From Paramacrobiotus richtersi (taxonomy: Eukaryota; Tardigrada; Eutardigrada; Parachela; Macrobiotidae): 26,813 bases of DNA. How positions within the stretch are numbered: position 1 is the first letter of the stretch; each line of letters opens with the position of its first letter. The stretch is taken from contig JAQGAU010000515.1 in assembly GCA_034698045.1 (NCBI GenBank), positions 1-26,813 of the forward strand, written 5' to 3'. Both the position numbers and the translations under genes were made by a program. The notes beneath the pieces are model-generated. The model saw nothing but the letters and a program-made list of their open reading frames with translations. It did not search any database and was not told where the DNA came from. Below are positions 13,763 to 24,759 of the stretch, in pieces.

Positions 13763-14768
13763 GCTTGGGTTTCTGTTCATACTGTGATTCTACTTCTGTT
13801 CCTAAAAACTGTATACCTTTCCTACACATCATCCCTAATGCCTGATCATGTTCCAAAAGGGTAGGCCCAAGCTACCATCTTCCAGATAACAACTTAACAC
13901 GCCACATGTAGTACACGCTGAAACTTCGCTCCTGTATCGCCAGATGGGTGGGGGCAAAGCACGTCGAAAAGAAGGCAAAACGGAAGCGAGATGTAAGGCA
14001 CATCGGGAACCAAGGTGCTACTGTTCAACGCAGCGAATTTCTGAGCTGACCTCCCGATCTACATAATAGAAGACTATAAATTAAGCAATCATATCATAGA
14101 GCTTTACGTCAATACAAGTATAAAGCAAAATTCTATGACGCGTGAAAGTCTCGCATGCTAAGTCATTTAATGAACCAACTGCGCAGAACAGTTTCATAAA
14201 ATGTCGTCGGAATGAGCCGGTAGTTCGTTAGGTTAGTCCCTGGCGATTTGATCTGCAGTACGGTTATAATCACTCTGATCACGGGATGGATCTGCTAGTC
14301 AAGCAGCCTACGTGCCATCAGTTGCATTCTCACTCATTGATCATCGATAAGCTGAACACGTAGACACCGAACTATATATGGAGATGTGTTTTAGATTTCC
14401 ATGCACTTGTGCATGAATGATGCGGCCTGGAACCGTAAAGTCAAAGGTCATGATTGCATTTTAAGTCAATCTGCATACGGTTGGACAAGTCGATTTTCTT
14501 TGCGGCGTGTAATGAACAGTATACTCTAGATCGATCGGTGTGAAAAAAACAGCAATTATTTTGTTCTACAAGCTCCCTGGATATTGTATTATGCATGATG
14601 TAACGTAGCAGTAAGTTCCGTACATTTCACAGACATTCCAGTAATTCACAAAGAGCCGAAGCAAGGCAAAATTTTAAAAAAGGAGCCATAGTGATCCTAA
14701 CTTTTTCTAGTGTAAGTATCGACCTATTGCCTTGTTTAATCTACATACCAGCTGTCAATTTATGGTCC

Positions 14769-14938
14769 ATTAAGCGTGAGATATTAGATTCTCTGCTTGA
14801 TATAACCAAGTCTATTTATCACGCTTAGTGGACGCAATGCTTAAACTTGTGAGTATGGGGTGAGAATGACAATCGATTCCTCAGGGAAACGTTCAAGTTT
14901 CCCCAGCGCTAAGGAAGGCTAATTCTCATTCCTTAGAT
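14769..14938. repeat. cluster of inverted repeats upstream of paralogue 3
   Basis: Arms CATTAAGCGTGA (14769-14780 region) and TCACGCTTAGTG (14819-14830) pair with one mismatch. Immediately after, GGGAAAC (14884-14890) and GTTTCCC (14897-14903) form a perfect 7-bp stem with a 6-nt loop, nested between TGAGAAT near 14861 and ATTCTCA near 14932. Possible cruciform or hairpin DNA about 150-300 nt before the TMEM151-like start codon; function unknown. Confidence 0.55.
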
Positions 14939-15076
14939 ATGGATTAACCAGTCAACGCTCCCGTTGCTCTACGACCATTACTGCGATAATTTCCCACTTG
15001 GAAACTTTCGTACAGTGTTCATTTCCAACTTCCCATCCAGTTCGTGGACGTAACCTAAAAAACTGTTTTGTGGAAA

Positions 15077-16240
15077 ATGGCGGACACATTTATTCGTTCC
15101 GTAAGTGATGGTGTCGAAGAAAACCGGACTTTACTCTCGGTAAACCGGGAAAGAGAAAGTATTACATCGGTGCCAACGTTGACCATCGATGTTTCTAAGC
15201 TCACGCAACCGACCAAACCGCAGTCCAGCAGCGTCGTGGTTGATCGCTCATCGGATTGTGACCGCGCTTGTGATTATTGTTGTACTATGGGATCTTGGGC
15301 ACGGTTAATTCTCAGTGTTTGTCTTATCAGCGATATCGTTTTTCTATGCTGGACGAAAGAGCTCGGTTTGGAGCAGCACTCGGTCCGGTTTATTGTGGGA
15401 GTGTTCTTTTTTGTTGGATGTTTTGTTCCCTATGTTTGTGCTGTCGTATTCTCTGAAACTTGGGATTGTGTGCGCAAAGCATTAGGTCGGACAGTACTGG
15501 ACCAACATCTGCAGAGCGTAAAACACGGTAAGCATACTGCAGTTATGACACTTTTACAAGATATGCGAACAATGTAAACCTTTCACCTTTTGGCTCGTTA
15601 ACGCGAAGTTTCCTTTGTGTACACGTCAGGAACACCAAGGGTAACTTGGCACATGAAATGTTATCACGAAGATCCCAAGAACGTAACGGCAACCTTCACG
15701 GACCACTCAACTAGCCTGGAATTAGTCAAAAACAAAATTTGTACATGGACCGGCAGCAAAGCCTTTGAGTTCAAATCTTGGCAGGATGTCACTCCACCTT
15801 CACAAATAACTGAATCCGGTAGTTACCACTTTATCACCTTCCACAAGAGCTACGTCTTTGCCGATAAAGAAACCAAAGCAGCCTATGAATTCCAGAAGGA
15901 AGCATTCATCAACGCCAACAAGCACTGGGATCAGTTGTACACAATCGAAGAAGTTTTTGACGTGGAAGGATACCAGGAAAGCATGCTGGTAAAGACATGG
16001 GACCGCTCGTTCAGGGCCAGCTGGATTGTCCATGCCGTGATGGCGGCATTGTTTTTGGCGTATCCTTGGTCGGTTTATGTAAAAGCCGGTGAACGACGAA
16101 CGGACTACCGGTTTGTTAAAGTTCTTTCGACCAGTCACGAGAGGATCACGATTGCCGAGACTCAGAAGCCTCCGACTCCGAGTACGCGTCGTAGGGGCAC
16201 CTGTGTTGATGACGATGTTAGTATCTACGTCAAATCATGA
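15077..16240 (+). CDS. TMEM151: TMEM151-family membrane protein, paralogue 3
   Basis: Exons 15077-15527 and 15630-16240 give 353 residues; the intron is only 102 nt but sits at the same codon and phase as in the two upstream paralogues. I chose the ATG at 15077 (context AAAATGG), which matches the other two N-termini in length. This copy is the most diverged but keeps TLTIDV, the cysteine cluster C61-x3-C65-x2-C68, SETWDCV after TM2, TPRVTWHMKCYHED, CTWTGSKAFEFKSWQDVT, FADKETKAAYEFQKEAF, YTIEEVF and AYPWSVYVKAGERRTDYR. Its tail lacks the long acidic stretch and ends DDDVSIYVKS. It is closest to the canonical TMEM151 pattern around W...CYH. The older split suggests the cluster arose in two steps. 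A possible AATAAA is at 16848. Confidence 0.72.
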
Positions 16241-19199
16241 GTGGCAAACGGGAGTTCGGATACACCTTGTTGGATAATAACGTCTAGCCAAGTTTTCAAC
16301 CAGACTGCTGTGGGTGACGTATGTCCGGTTTATAGTAGATATGTCCTGCGATCCACCTTTATCTCATAACATCAGGTCAGATTACTAAGCTTTGCAATTT
16401 TTCATAATATTCTGTTAACCGTTATTGTATTCTGTAAAGAAATGCCTTATATTGGTCTTTTGAGTTCTATCGTTATTTATACGTGTTTCCGAAATGGTGC
16501 GGTTTTGTAACTATAAAATTGGAATGAAACATCCGCCAGGCTTGGGTTTGTTGATGGTTTAATCTGTACGTACGCGTCCCTGAATGAATTTATATCCGTT
16601 TGCCCTTGGGTTTAACGATAGAATTAACTTGTTAATCAGGGATGACGCGCTTGAGAACGCGGCCAGTCGAGTGGCAATGGCAGCAACAAATCGATAGTCT
16701 CGGTACAGCGCCTCGGCGCTTACTTAAACCGGTGCAGAGCAAATGCTGCATACTTTGACCAACAAGAACAACTGTATTCCGCTGGAACTGTTCGTCCAGC
16801 AGGTGCCACAATTATTATCAGTTCAGTTGATACATATGATTGATATGAATAAATGTTTGACTTGTTGACCGTTTAAACTCTACATACTTGCACCGGCTTT
16901 TAGAGAAGCCATTTAGTTCCAGCAATACAAACGCTAAGCGCGATTAGGCACCGCAGGAAGACTGCCACACCGACAGGGCCTCGAGAATTCCGGCCATTTT
17001 TGTGCTGTTCTCTTTACCTTAGATGTTCAATTTGTTCCTATGTTTTAGTATAAACCACACATTTATTGGGAATACGGTACAACGAAGCCGGCGCTAAAAT
17101 AACTACTGCAATGATATCGATACTAAAAACTGAAACCAAAACAACCAACGCCAGTATTATCATTCAAAGCCGCCTAAGTACGTGGCAATGTACCCAAGAC
17201 AGATGCGGCGGTTCCTCTAACGACAGCAACAGAAGAACGCTGTTTCAAAATGCACTAGAACGCGCTTCGCCCGATTTTTCAGAAAGTTTATGACCTAAAA
17301 AGTTAAAAAGCTCTGTTGTGGATTCGCCAAAGACTCCGAGGGTTTTAACAAACGACTAGTAGGAAGTGATAGGGCGCTCGTAAAATTCGTAGTGATTCTT
17401 CTTCGGTACTTCCCGGTTACGCGCTACTGTGCCACATCCCATTTTAGTATTGTAATTTTTTGTAACTGCCTGTCTTCCGTGTTTCAGCTGAAGCTCTGGT
17501 TGTCTAACGACGCTTGTACAAATTATTCCACAAACTGATAAGCAGCGCGCAGAGTGTTATAAACGAATGTCTTATAATACGTACAACCATTGCCGTTCTC
17601 TGGACCAGCAGTGTTTAACTATCTGGCTAGGTAGTGCGCACCAATCGAATGCCTTGACTATACAAGTACTGCATTAGGTATTTTCATTATGTAGACTGCA
17701 AAAAAAACACGCGCTGATCAGAAAGCTGCTAGAGCCATATAAAATATCGACTTCTTACCGATTATGACTTTCAGTGACGTCACTTGACATCACCGTAGAA
17801 GACCGGCGCTGGAGGCAGTGTGCATGACCACTGTGTTGCATACGTCGTCGAAAAGTCATAACATCGCTCGTCATTACGACGGGGTACGACGACATCGTAT
17901 TCCGCTGTAAGAAGAGGCAGATGAGCTAGAAATCATGCTTGCTGCCGAAATGATCAACTGTACATACGTTATTTGTTTGCCTGTTTACGGTACGGTAAAT
18001 TGGTGCCAGCCAACAACATTCAGTATTCACCTGCCGGAAAGCCTGTCTTCTTGCAACTCGCAGTTTTCGCCATATACCCGAGGGCAGAAGCGTCATTACT
18101 ATGTTTTCATGTCCCAAGCCATGATTGTTATGTTGTTCTTTCATCGCAAATAAGCCCGTCATATGAAAGAATTGCTACCAATTGGTTTATGAAAGGCATC
18201 AATGCTCTTAGGGTACACAGACTTTTCCATAACACCTATTACTACGTATTCTCAGTGGAAAGATATCACTTCTGTCAACCGGATCGTAATGGTAAGTAGG
18301 AATAATTTAAATAAATGACCTCATTTTCTGAAAGTAAACGACAACGTAAAAAGTGAACAGCATCTAGACCTAAAATTAAAGGGAGTGCCATGGGACCGGC
18401 TTTCGCGTTCGCCAGGCTGACGGTCTGTCTTCTTTTGCAGGGTTGCAACGAATCAAAGGTGTTCAAGTTTGTTCCAAAATGGGTAAAGTCATACACAATG
18501 TGTAACGAATTTTGGTACTGTATAAGTGTTATTGCCACGCATCTCACGCACCGTACTTCGGATCATGGACGACGATTACGCTGCAGAATCTACGGTTTCA
18601 CCTAGCGGTTGGCTGATTGTTCAGCCGACAGCTGGTGCATCATGAGGTGCATCATCAGGCACCGTATACGCTGTGCAGGGACTATCGCCGTCTCCACTGG
18701 AAGGCGCCATCGTCACAGCGCCATCATTATAATTTTTGTCTGCATGATCCGATGTACAGGATTTTCTGAGGCTTTGACACCTTGTAGACAACTACGCGAT
18801 TATCAATATGTATTATGAACACAGTACACCCATACCAGTACCATCGACTAGGTGCGCCTTACATAATGAAATTCTTATGAACCTTTTGCTGTTCGCTTTA
18901 TTTATCAACATTTTGCATACAATACGAGCGCTCAAGCGCGAATTTTGTTTCTAGATCGTTACAGTTGACATTACTTTATATAGAAAAGATATCGCAACAC
19001 TTCATCGTACAAATTAACAAGTTAAAATTCCGTTAAGTAGAGCGTACTTTACTTCAGAGGCAGAGCGTACCAAGCCAGTACTATAATACTATGTCACACG
19101 CTGCGGTAAATATGACTTCGCAGTGCCTTACTTGTACGGACATCATTTGACATCCTGTGAAAAAGCAGGACCAATACCTTCTTTTTTTATGGTGTTCAG
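16241..19199. other. 3-kb interval, no gene firmly recognised
   Basis: A possible polyadenylation signal for the third TMEM151-like gene is at 16848-16853, about 600 nt past its stop. A perfect CRE-type palindrome TGACGTCA lies at 17775-17782. Open frames such as 17066-17293 and 17973-18299 show no family motif. The last 900 nt probably form the 5' intron of the FBXO21-like gene, since an ATG directly followed by GTAAGT occurs at 18289-18297 and an acceptor TTCAG ends at 19199. Confidence 0.5.
18289..18291 (+). other. candidate start codon at an exon end for the FBXO21-like gene
   Basis: ATG at 18289-18291 is followed at once by a strong donor, GTAAGT. Joined to the acceptor at 19198-19199 it gives M followed in frame by NRGTELNPTATSASTAQTG and the F-box. 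The F-box exon has no in-frame ATG before the domain, so an upstream exon is needed. The 908-nt intron is predicted, not proven. Confidence 0.3.
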
Positions 19200-21556
19200 A
19201 ATCGAGGAACGGAGCTAAACCCAACGGCCACATCGGCGTCTACAGCACAGACCGGACTGCTCGGATTACCCTGGGAAATAGTGGAACGAATTCTTCTACA
19301 AGAGACCATGACCTTTCGTGACGTAGTGTCTATGTTGCGCGTACTGGCGCCGCCCCGTCAAACAACCCGCGAGTATATCGCGGCATTGACCGGTTCAGAA
19401 CGCTGGTGGTTGACAAAGTTCCGCTTCCTTCACCCGAACCTGTACCGCGTCCTGCTCAAGTACGAATCAAATGACAAGCCCATCAACTGGTATGATATGC
19501 TGAAGACACGCTATAACGCTCGCCGAGAATTGGGCCCACGATTGAAAGCGTTCCGCGAGAAATGCATGGACGAAAACATTGCCAGACACCAGATCCAAGA
19601 ATCCAGCACACTGCAAACTTGCACACCGCTGATGTCCTTAGGACTTCCGGGTGATATCTCAAGTCTAGCTGCAACAGTTGTGAACATGGTCGAATGGCAT
19701 CAGACGACATCCACAAAGGTGGATCTCAGTGCTCTCGGTGGACCAGAGAACAATCCTAGCCACATTTTATCCACCGCCTTCGTACCGGTTGGCGCGAACG
19801 CTCTCGCGGACGACACAACGGAGAGCGAGCGTCATTATCTCTGCAGCGAAAGAGCCGTTCGCTCCCTGATGATCGAGGCCAGGATGGATTTGTGCCATAC
19901 CGAAGAACGTTGGATTCTGGTGGACGCCATCCGCGATTACTTGCGACAACCCGGTGCGTATAGCTTACGTAGCTCCAGTTCTCAAGCATCTTTCCTGCCT
20001 AATAATTATGACAAATGAGCAGGTATGCCGGTCGGGGAAACGCGCCACGCCCATCACAGCATGCAGCTGTGCCAGACTGCAGCGTGCTTCTTTCAATGGG
20101 CCACCCTCACCGTCGACGATGCCTTCTTAACCGTCCTGGAAAGTTTCATGCCAGGAGTGCGCGCAGCATACAACAATGCTCACGAGCAGTTTTACTGGGT
20201 GGTAACCTTTCTGCAGGCAGTTTATTGCGCCCAGGTCGATGTGGTCGAACGGTTCTACAGTGATGCCTGGAAGGCCATGGCTGAACTGCAAAATCAAATT
20301 GCGAGGAAGCGCGCTTGTTCGAGTGGTCGCCAGTTTTTGATGGGTTCAATCGCTTGTATTAGTAGAAAGCTACAAACGCTGGATGCTATGTTGTTTATTG
20401 ATGAACTGGCAGCTGCTTGTGCCATTACCTGTAGCTTTCCGTTTCCCGGAGTCCATGCCTATCCGCCAGTGTTGACCTTTTACTACTTGGCCAATGTGCT
20501 GCTTACAAATAGAGATACTGCGGTGACCATGTGCAGCTGCTCCAGCTGAACATGGTTTTGGGGGAGAATGAGAATACCATACAGACCGAACTCCTTCTTC
20601 CCTGCATTCGACTGGAAGGAATCGACTATTTCTGCCTGCCACAGCGACAAGGCCCGGAGTCCGTTGAAATGTTCATGGACCTTACCCATTTGGCGGAGGC
20701 GTTGCATCGACGGCTCTTCAACGGCGATTATTCAAATGTTGGCGCAATCAAAGAAGTAAAGATAACCGGAACTGTGGAACGCAGCCTCAAGGAACATCTG
20801 GAACATTACATGAAGAGCGGCATGTCGGACACTCTCCTCGCAAATATAAAAGAACAATCCCAGTCATACGGCGGGACACTGATTGACCACTCCTCCCAAG
20901 TAGTCTGCGATTTCGCCAAAGCAAGTACACTACTATCAATCAACGCCCCGGGACGCATGTCCGAGGAGTCCTTCTGCACAGCACCCTACTACGTGGCCGC
21001 ACGTGCAGCCCGTCCCGCCTTACAACATTTCGACGAGGGTCTCCCAGTAGGTACCGTGGTGCGCGTCAAGTATCGCCCACCGGTAATCAATGCCGATGGT
21101 GTGGAACTTCTGGCAGTGATTGTCGGCTGGAATGTGCCGAATAATTTCCTGGGACCGGTTGGGTGTGCGTCGCCGTTCCCTGCCGGCGTTGAGTGGTTAT
21201 GCTACAGTTTACTCTGCTTGGACGAGCCTCATCCCAGCGACACCGGCACTGACACGGACGGTGCTCGACTCGCTGAAAGAATCACTGCAGTGACAGGCCT
21301 TCCCGACAATGCACTCAGAAATTTCAAGGATGGCTCCATCTTGTGGACTTTTTTCGATAGCTTTGACGGCATGTTCTTTATTCCACAACCCGCCCTGCAG
21401 GCCACGTATCCCGATGACTGCAAGAGACAAGAGACCATTCGACAGCGGTTTCACTCTAACCAGCGAAAAGCTGGGCTGAAGTTGCTAACATGTAGCAACA
21501 ATGTCACTACTTGCTGCACTTGCGTTAAGCTTCTTAAAGTTATAATTATCGCTTGA
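19200..21556 (+). CDS. FBXO21: FBXO21-like F-box protein, divergent
   Basis: Coding exons begin after an acceptor at 19199: 19200-19953, then 20023 onward. The protein has an F-box at its N-terminus (LGLPWEIVERILLQETMTFR), then an FBXO21-type helical region (FRFLHPNLYR, INWYDMLKTRYNARRELGPR). Next comes a segment like the Transglut_core2 region (LQTLDAMLF, YFCLPQRQGPESV) and a C-terminal YccV/HspQ-like domain (LPVGTVVRVKYRPP, VIVGWNVP, FKDGSILWTFFDSFDGMFFIP, ALQATYPDD). Human FBXO21 has the same order and ends with 'YFSEFTGTHYIPNAELEIRYPED'. FBXO21 is a substrate receptor of SCF ubiquitin ligases; substrates here are unknown. Between 20513 and 20549 the frame must change: either a 41-nt intron (20496-20536) or an indel. 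The start exon is uncertain, with a candidate ATG at 18289. Confidence 0.65.
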
Positions 21557-22131
21557 TACATCTAGGTTTCTTATTGTGCGGGACTTATACCGTTGAACAT
21601 AACATCCATTCCCGAATTTTGTCCATGCTCTCCTGCATGTGATGCTCATACTCAATGTACAAGAATGTTCCGAAACATGGCTCTGCCTGAGCAAAGATCG
21701 GGAGTCAAGTGTCAGATGTTGCAGTTTCACTTCGGTCCACAGACAGCAATCCTCATCAGTCTAACGGTAGTTTACTAAAGCCATTTCGGACACAAACATT
21801 AATTTGTCAACGGAAGTTCTAAGAAGCACGGAGACCGTGCTGGACTGCTGTATTCCTTGTGTGGTTTGCATATCATATGCATATCAGAAGAGCTGCAGTT
21901 ACACCCGCACATAAATTCGGTACCAAGTATGCAGAGAATGTAAAGATACAAGTATACCAATCAAACGTTTATCACAACTCGTTGATCGCCGATGTTTGTG
22001 ACTTCTTACCCGTTCCGACACTGAACAAAAACATTTGTATATGTTACCGATATCCAGTTACGGATCGACTTCGACTCTGTTCATCTGTCGTCACCGGTAG
22101 TCATTGCGATCGACACTAAAAAAAATACGGC
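21557..22131. other. intergenic, contains one dispersed repeat
   Basis: This lies between the FBXO21-like stop and a GPCR relic. It includes the roughly 75-nt repeat at 21676-21749. No AATAAA is obvious close to the stop. Nothing else is recognised. Confidence 0.5.
21676..21749. repeat. dispersed repeat, copy 1
   Basis: The stretch from ACATGGCTCTGCC to CCACAGACAG matches 26495-26572 in the same orientation. The best block is AGTGTCAGATGTTGCAGTT, then CACTT.GG.C.ACAGACAG. The flanks do not match, so the repeat unit is short or truncated. Confidence 0.8.
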
Positions 22132-22665
22132 ATGAGTATGGAAAACTGCACCACCCTTGACGCGACTAACATCACAGTTTCCGATGGCTGGAACTACCAA
22201 GCGAGTCTCCGCGTCTTCTTCGGCACAGTCCAGTTCATCCTCAACCTCATTATGCTTCTCTCTATTCTTTTTCTCCAGGCCTTCCGCAGCGCCTTCACCG
22301 TTTATGTCGCTGCGTTCTTTACCGCTAATTTGATCTACGTCAGCGTAGAGTACCCCAAATGATGTTATCCGGATCATGTACTTTGAGTTTCCCGTTTCGT
22401 CTTTTCTATGCAGTTTCCATCTGTACATGGTGTACGTCGTTGCCGTTGTGCGGCTGCATATGCATGTCTTGATCACGATTAATCGAATCTGGGCCATTCA
22501 GTTTCCGATACATAATACATTACAGGAATGTACATTCGACCAACATCGCTTACTTGATTTGCCTGGGTAACCAATTTTCACAACCAGCGCATCGTAAGGT
22601 TCATGGGAAAATTCTGGCTTGTTCTGCTCTACTGGTTACTGATTGACAGTGTAATGTTGTTATGA
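22132..22665 (+). pseudogene. class A GPCR relic, TM1-TM4
   Basis: From the ATG at 22132 comes an N-terminus with N-linked sites (NCT, NIT), TM1 (VFFGTVQFILNLIMLLSILF) and TM2 (FTVYVAAFFTANLIYVSV). The frame stops at 22360-22362, just after a CCCC run. In another frame ECL1 and TM3 follow (PNDVIRIMYFEF, CSFHLYMVYVV), ending ITINRIWAIQFPIH, the same 'NR...FP' style as the receptor at 4.3-5.8 kb. A second stop falls at 22568-22570. A TM4-like helix (FWLVLLYWLLIDSVMLL) appears at about 22600-22662 and ends at a stop. TM5-TM7 are not seen. Two or more breaks and lost C-terminal helices make it a probable pseudogene. Confidence 0.65.
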
Positions 22666-23030
22666 ACACTAATATGACTTACTTTGAAGAACAAGATTCG
22701 CTCTTTAAAACGTATGCAAAATGGGAATGGTCGGATCAGTCTTTACGAAGATATAATACAAAACCGCCAGGGAAAATATAAGCGGTCCACACGGTACTAG
22801 TAGCCTCTGTACCTGGGATAGCACACCAGTCTGTGCGTGAAACTAAAACTACATATTTTGTCTTGAAACAAATGCGATGCATTTATTTTTCTTCGACAAT
22901 GACAAAAAATCCCGCAACGAATACACTAGCGAATGCGCAAGCAACAACTCTCATAACAGTGTTTAATTTTTCTGCAAAAGCCGGAATATCGTATTGTAAT
23001 CGTTGCTTTAACGTGTACAATTCGCTTAGT
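22666..23030. other. intergenic; 3' region of the minus-strand tetraspan gene
   Basis: No gene is visible. On the minus strand an AATAAA (plus-strand TTTATT at 22882-22887) lies about 145 nt past the stop of the four-helix membrane protein and is its likely polyadenylation signal. Confidence 0.5.
22882..22887 (-). terminator. putative polyadenylation signal of the tetraspan gene
   Basis: AATAAA reads on the minus strand about 145 nt after the stop codon of the four-helix protein. This is the nearest canonical hexamer in the right place. Confidence 0.4.
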
Positions 23031-24389
23031 TCAGAATTTGGGAGTTACAGCGCCAGGGTGCTGCGGCCCTGCTGGATACGGGATCGGCTGCCCCGACGGC
23101 AGCGGATCTCCCCGGGTTCCCGTTACGGTAGCAAGCGGCACACCCAGATCCACCCGGGGTTTCACAGCGCGGTCCAGGGCGGAAGACACAGCCAGTTTGA
23201 GGCTGGCAGCAATGATGGCCACATACAGAATGAGCTCGACGGCCGCTAGGGGATAGCCGAGGATAATGAAAGCAACAGCCAAAGCGCAAAAGAAGATGGA
23301 ATCGATGTAGGACAAAATGGCCAGCACCCGGGTGGCGACCTGCAGGCAGCGCTTCAGCTTGTAGTTGCCAAAGGTCGCCTTGCCGGTTGCTACGGCCAGA
23401 ACGCCAGTGATCATGTAGGAGAAGCCCAGGATGATACCGGTCAAGAGTGTTGGGGCCGTAACAGTGACGGTAACTAAGCAAAATCAATCACAGTTAACAC
23501 TAACAGAGTCCCGAAGGTCACGACAGAATAAGAAGGATGTGTGGTATCTTTTCATCTAAAGAGATCCCATGAACCTGTCCATACCTACAGTTTAAGTAAC
23601 ACTTGGTATGCACAAAATCTAAACTGTACCGACTGCGTCGTATCCTTTGAATACGTTATGTGATCCTGTATATTACAACAAGGAATGAGATCCTGTCAAG
23701 CTGGGTTGCTGTTAAGCGCACCAGAATGCAGATCGGCTGTTACGGTGGTATTACAAGGTCACGCAGCTTATGCGGAAGTACAAGACACACACGAGAAGAT
23801 CACACTCTTCAAGTTATTCAACATGTCAATGGGGAATTAGGGAAACGACGTTCGTAAGAAAGGGGAAACAGATCGCTAGCTAGCTCGCTCGAAGATTGAA
23901 ATTCGGAATATTCTCCGATCTGCCAAGGCCGGTAAGCGGCCATGCTAATTGCATGTGTGAGCAGCTGCCAAGATCAAGAGTAGATAAGTTAAGGAAGTAG
24001 AGAGGACAGATGAACACGTATCAGTAAAGGTACGACATACACGAAGATCATTTTACACGCTATAATATTATTCAAGCAACGCCCTTTTTGATATAAGTTT
24101 TGCAACACAACATTCTGGAATACTGATTTAAAACAATAAATTAAGGCACTACAGTAAATGTTCTTAGTTTTACCGTTATACAAAGCATGTAACCCGCTTC
24201 TTGCAACTGGTATCATGTGTAGCACAGAAATTTACAGGTGACTGAACGTTATAGAAGAACAGCAACAGCAAAACACTTACAGACGATATCGACGATGACC
24301 AGAAGCGCGCCGCACGCACAAAGGACACTTCCAACACGCATAAGCGACTGGGTGTATTTGCTAACCAGTTCCGGAGCTGGTGTCGACAT
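23031..24389 (-). CDS. four-helix (tetraspan) membrane protein, family uncertain
   Basis: Two exons, 24389-24281 and 23473-23031, join at a perfect donor (GTAAGT at 24280) and a pyrimidine-rich acceptor (TTTTGCTTAG) into 183 residues. The start is ATG TCG ACA. Four helices are visible: about 20-40 (VLCACGALLVIVDIV), 45-65 (TGIILGFSYMITGVLAVATG), 78-100 (LAILSYIDSIFFCALAVAFI) and 106-125 (AVELILYVAIIAASLKLAV). A basic loop (NYKLKR) follows helix 2, and a Pro/Gly-rich tail (PIPYPAGPQHPGAVTPKF) follows the fourth. Short N-terminus, four close helices and a proline-rich cytosolic tail recall MS4A/CD20-like or MARVEL-type proteins. I see no tetraspanin CCG loop or claudin signature. The frames are intact across the intron, so the gene is probably live. 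Confidence 0.6.
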
Positions 24390-24489
24390 CGTGCATCGTC
24401 TGTTGTGCTCGAGTTTTGTCCTATAAAAACAACACAAATACGAAGACAATCTCAAAACGAATACAAGAACTTAACCCACGAACGCTCAC

Positions 24490-24507
24490 TGATGCAGAAA
24501 TGCATCA
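24490..24507. repeat. isolated TGATGCA...TGCATCA palindrome
   Basis: TGATGCAGAAATGCATCA is a near-perfect palindrome, preceded by CTCAC as in the module at 25703-25724. It is a fourth occurrence of the element's hallmark, 270 nt left of the inverted-repeat element and possibly a remnant of another copy. Confidence 0.6.
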
Positions 24508-24759
24508 TGGGGAGCCAAATTTATTACAAGAGATCCTGATGTGCTAAACGGGTACTGTTTCGTCAAACAGACGGTACAGACCCTGAGTAACATGTAAAAA
24601 ATATTGAAATGACCGTAAGTACACTGGTCAAGGAATATATAACCCTTAAAAATGGTCATTTTTCAGCTTTTCGGGCTCTTTGAGCTCTTCGTAGGTTTTA
24701 AGGTGTGAGAGTGTCTAAAAAAATTTGCAAAAAATGGCAAGAAGCATATCTCAAGTACT

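Larger units (their letters stand above)
11456..15076. other. 3.6-kb interval with GPCR-like fragments and no intact gene
   Basis: Between the second and third TMEM151-like genes no complete gene is seen. Two plus-strand frames (12144-12368 and 13373-13762) carry GPCR-like helices and are listed separately, as is a minus-strand frame at 13119-13316. Inverted repeats lie at 14769-14938. The rest has only short frames without motifs. Confidence 0.5.

Noticed and set aside
17066-17293. 75-codon frame rich in Thr, Ser and Asn
   Set aside because: Low-complexity composition, a GTG or other weak start, and no homologue I can name.
17775-17782. TGACGTCA as a functional CRE
   Set aside because: An 8-bp palindrome is expected by chance every 65 kb or so, and no nearby start site supports it.
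17926-18299. Overlapping frames of 60-108 codons upstream of the FBXO21-like gene
   Set aside because: They overlap on both strands with no consistent motif; only the splice-donor-like end at 18292 seems meaningful.
22833-23256. Plus-strand frames such as 22833-23249
   Set aside because: They overlap in antisense the tetraspan exon, which has splice sites and helices that make sense.
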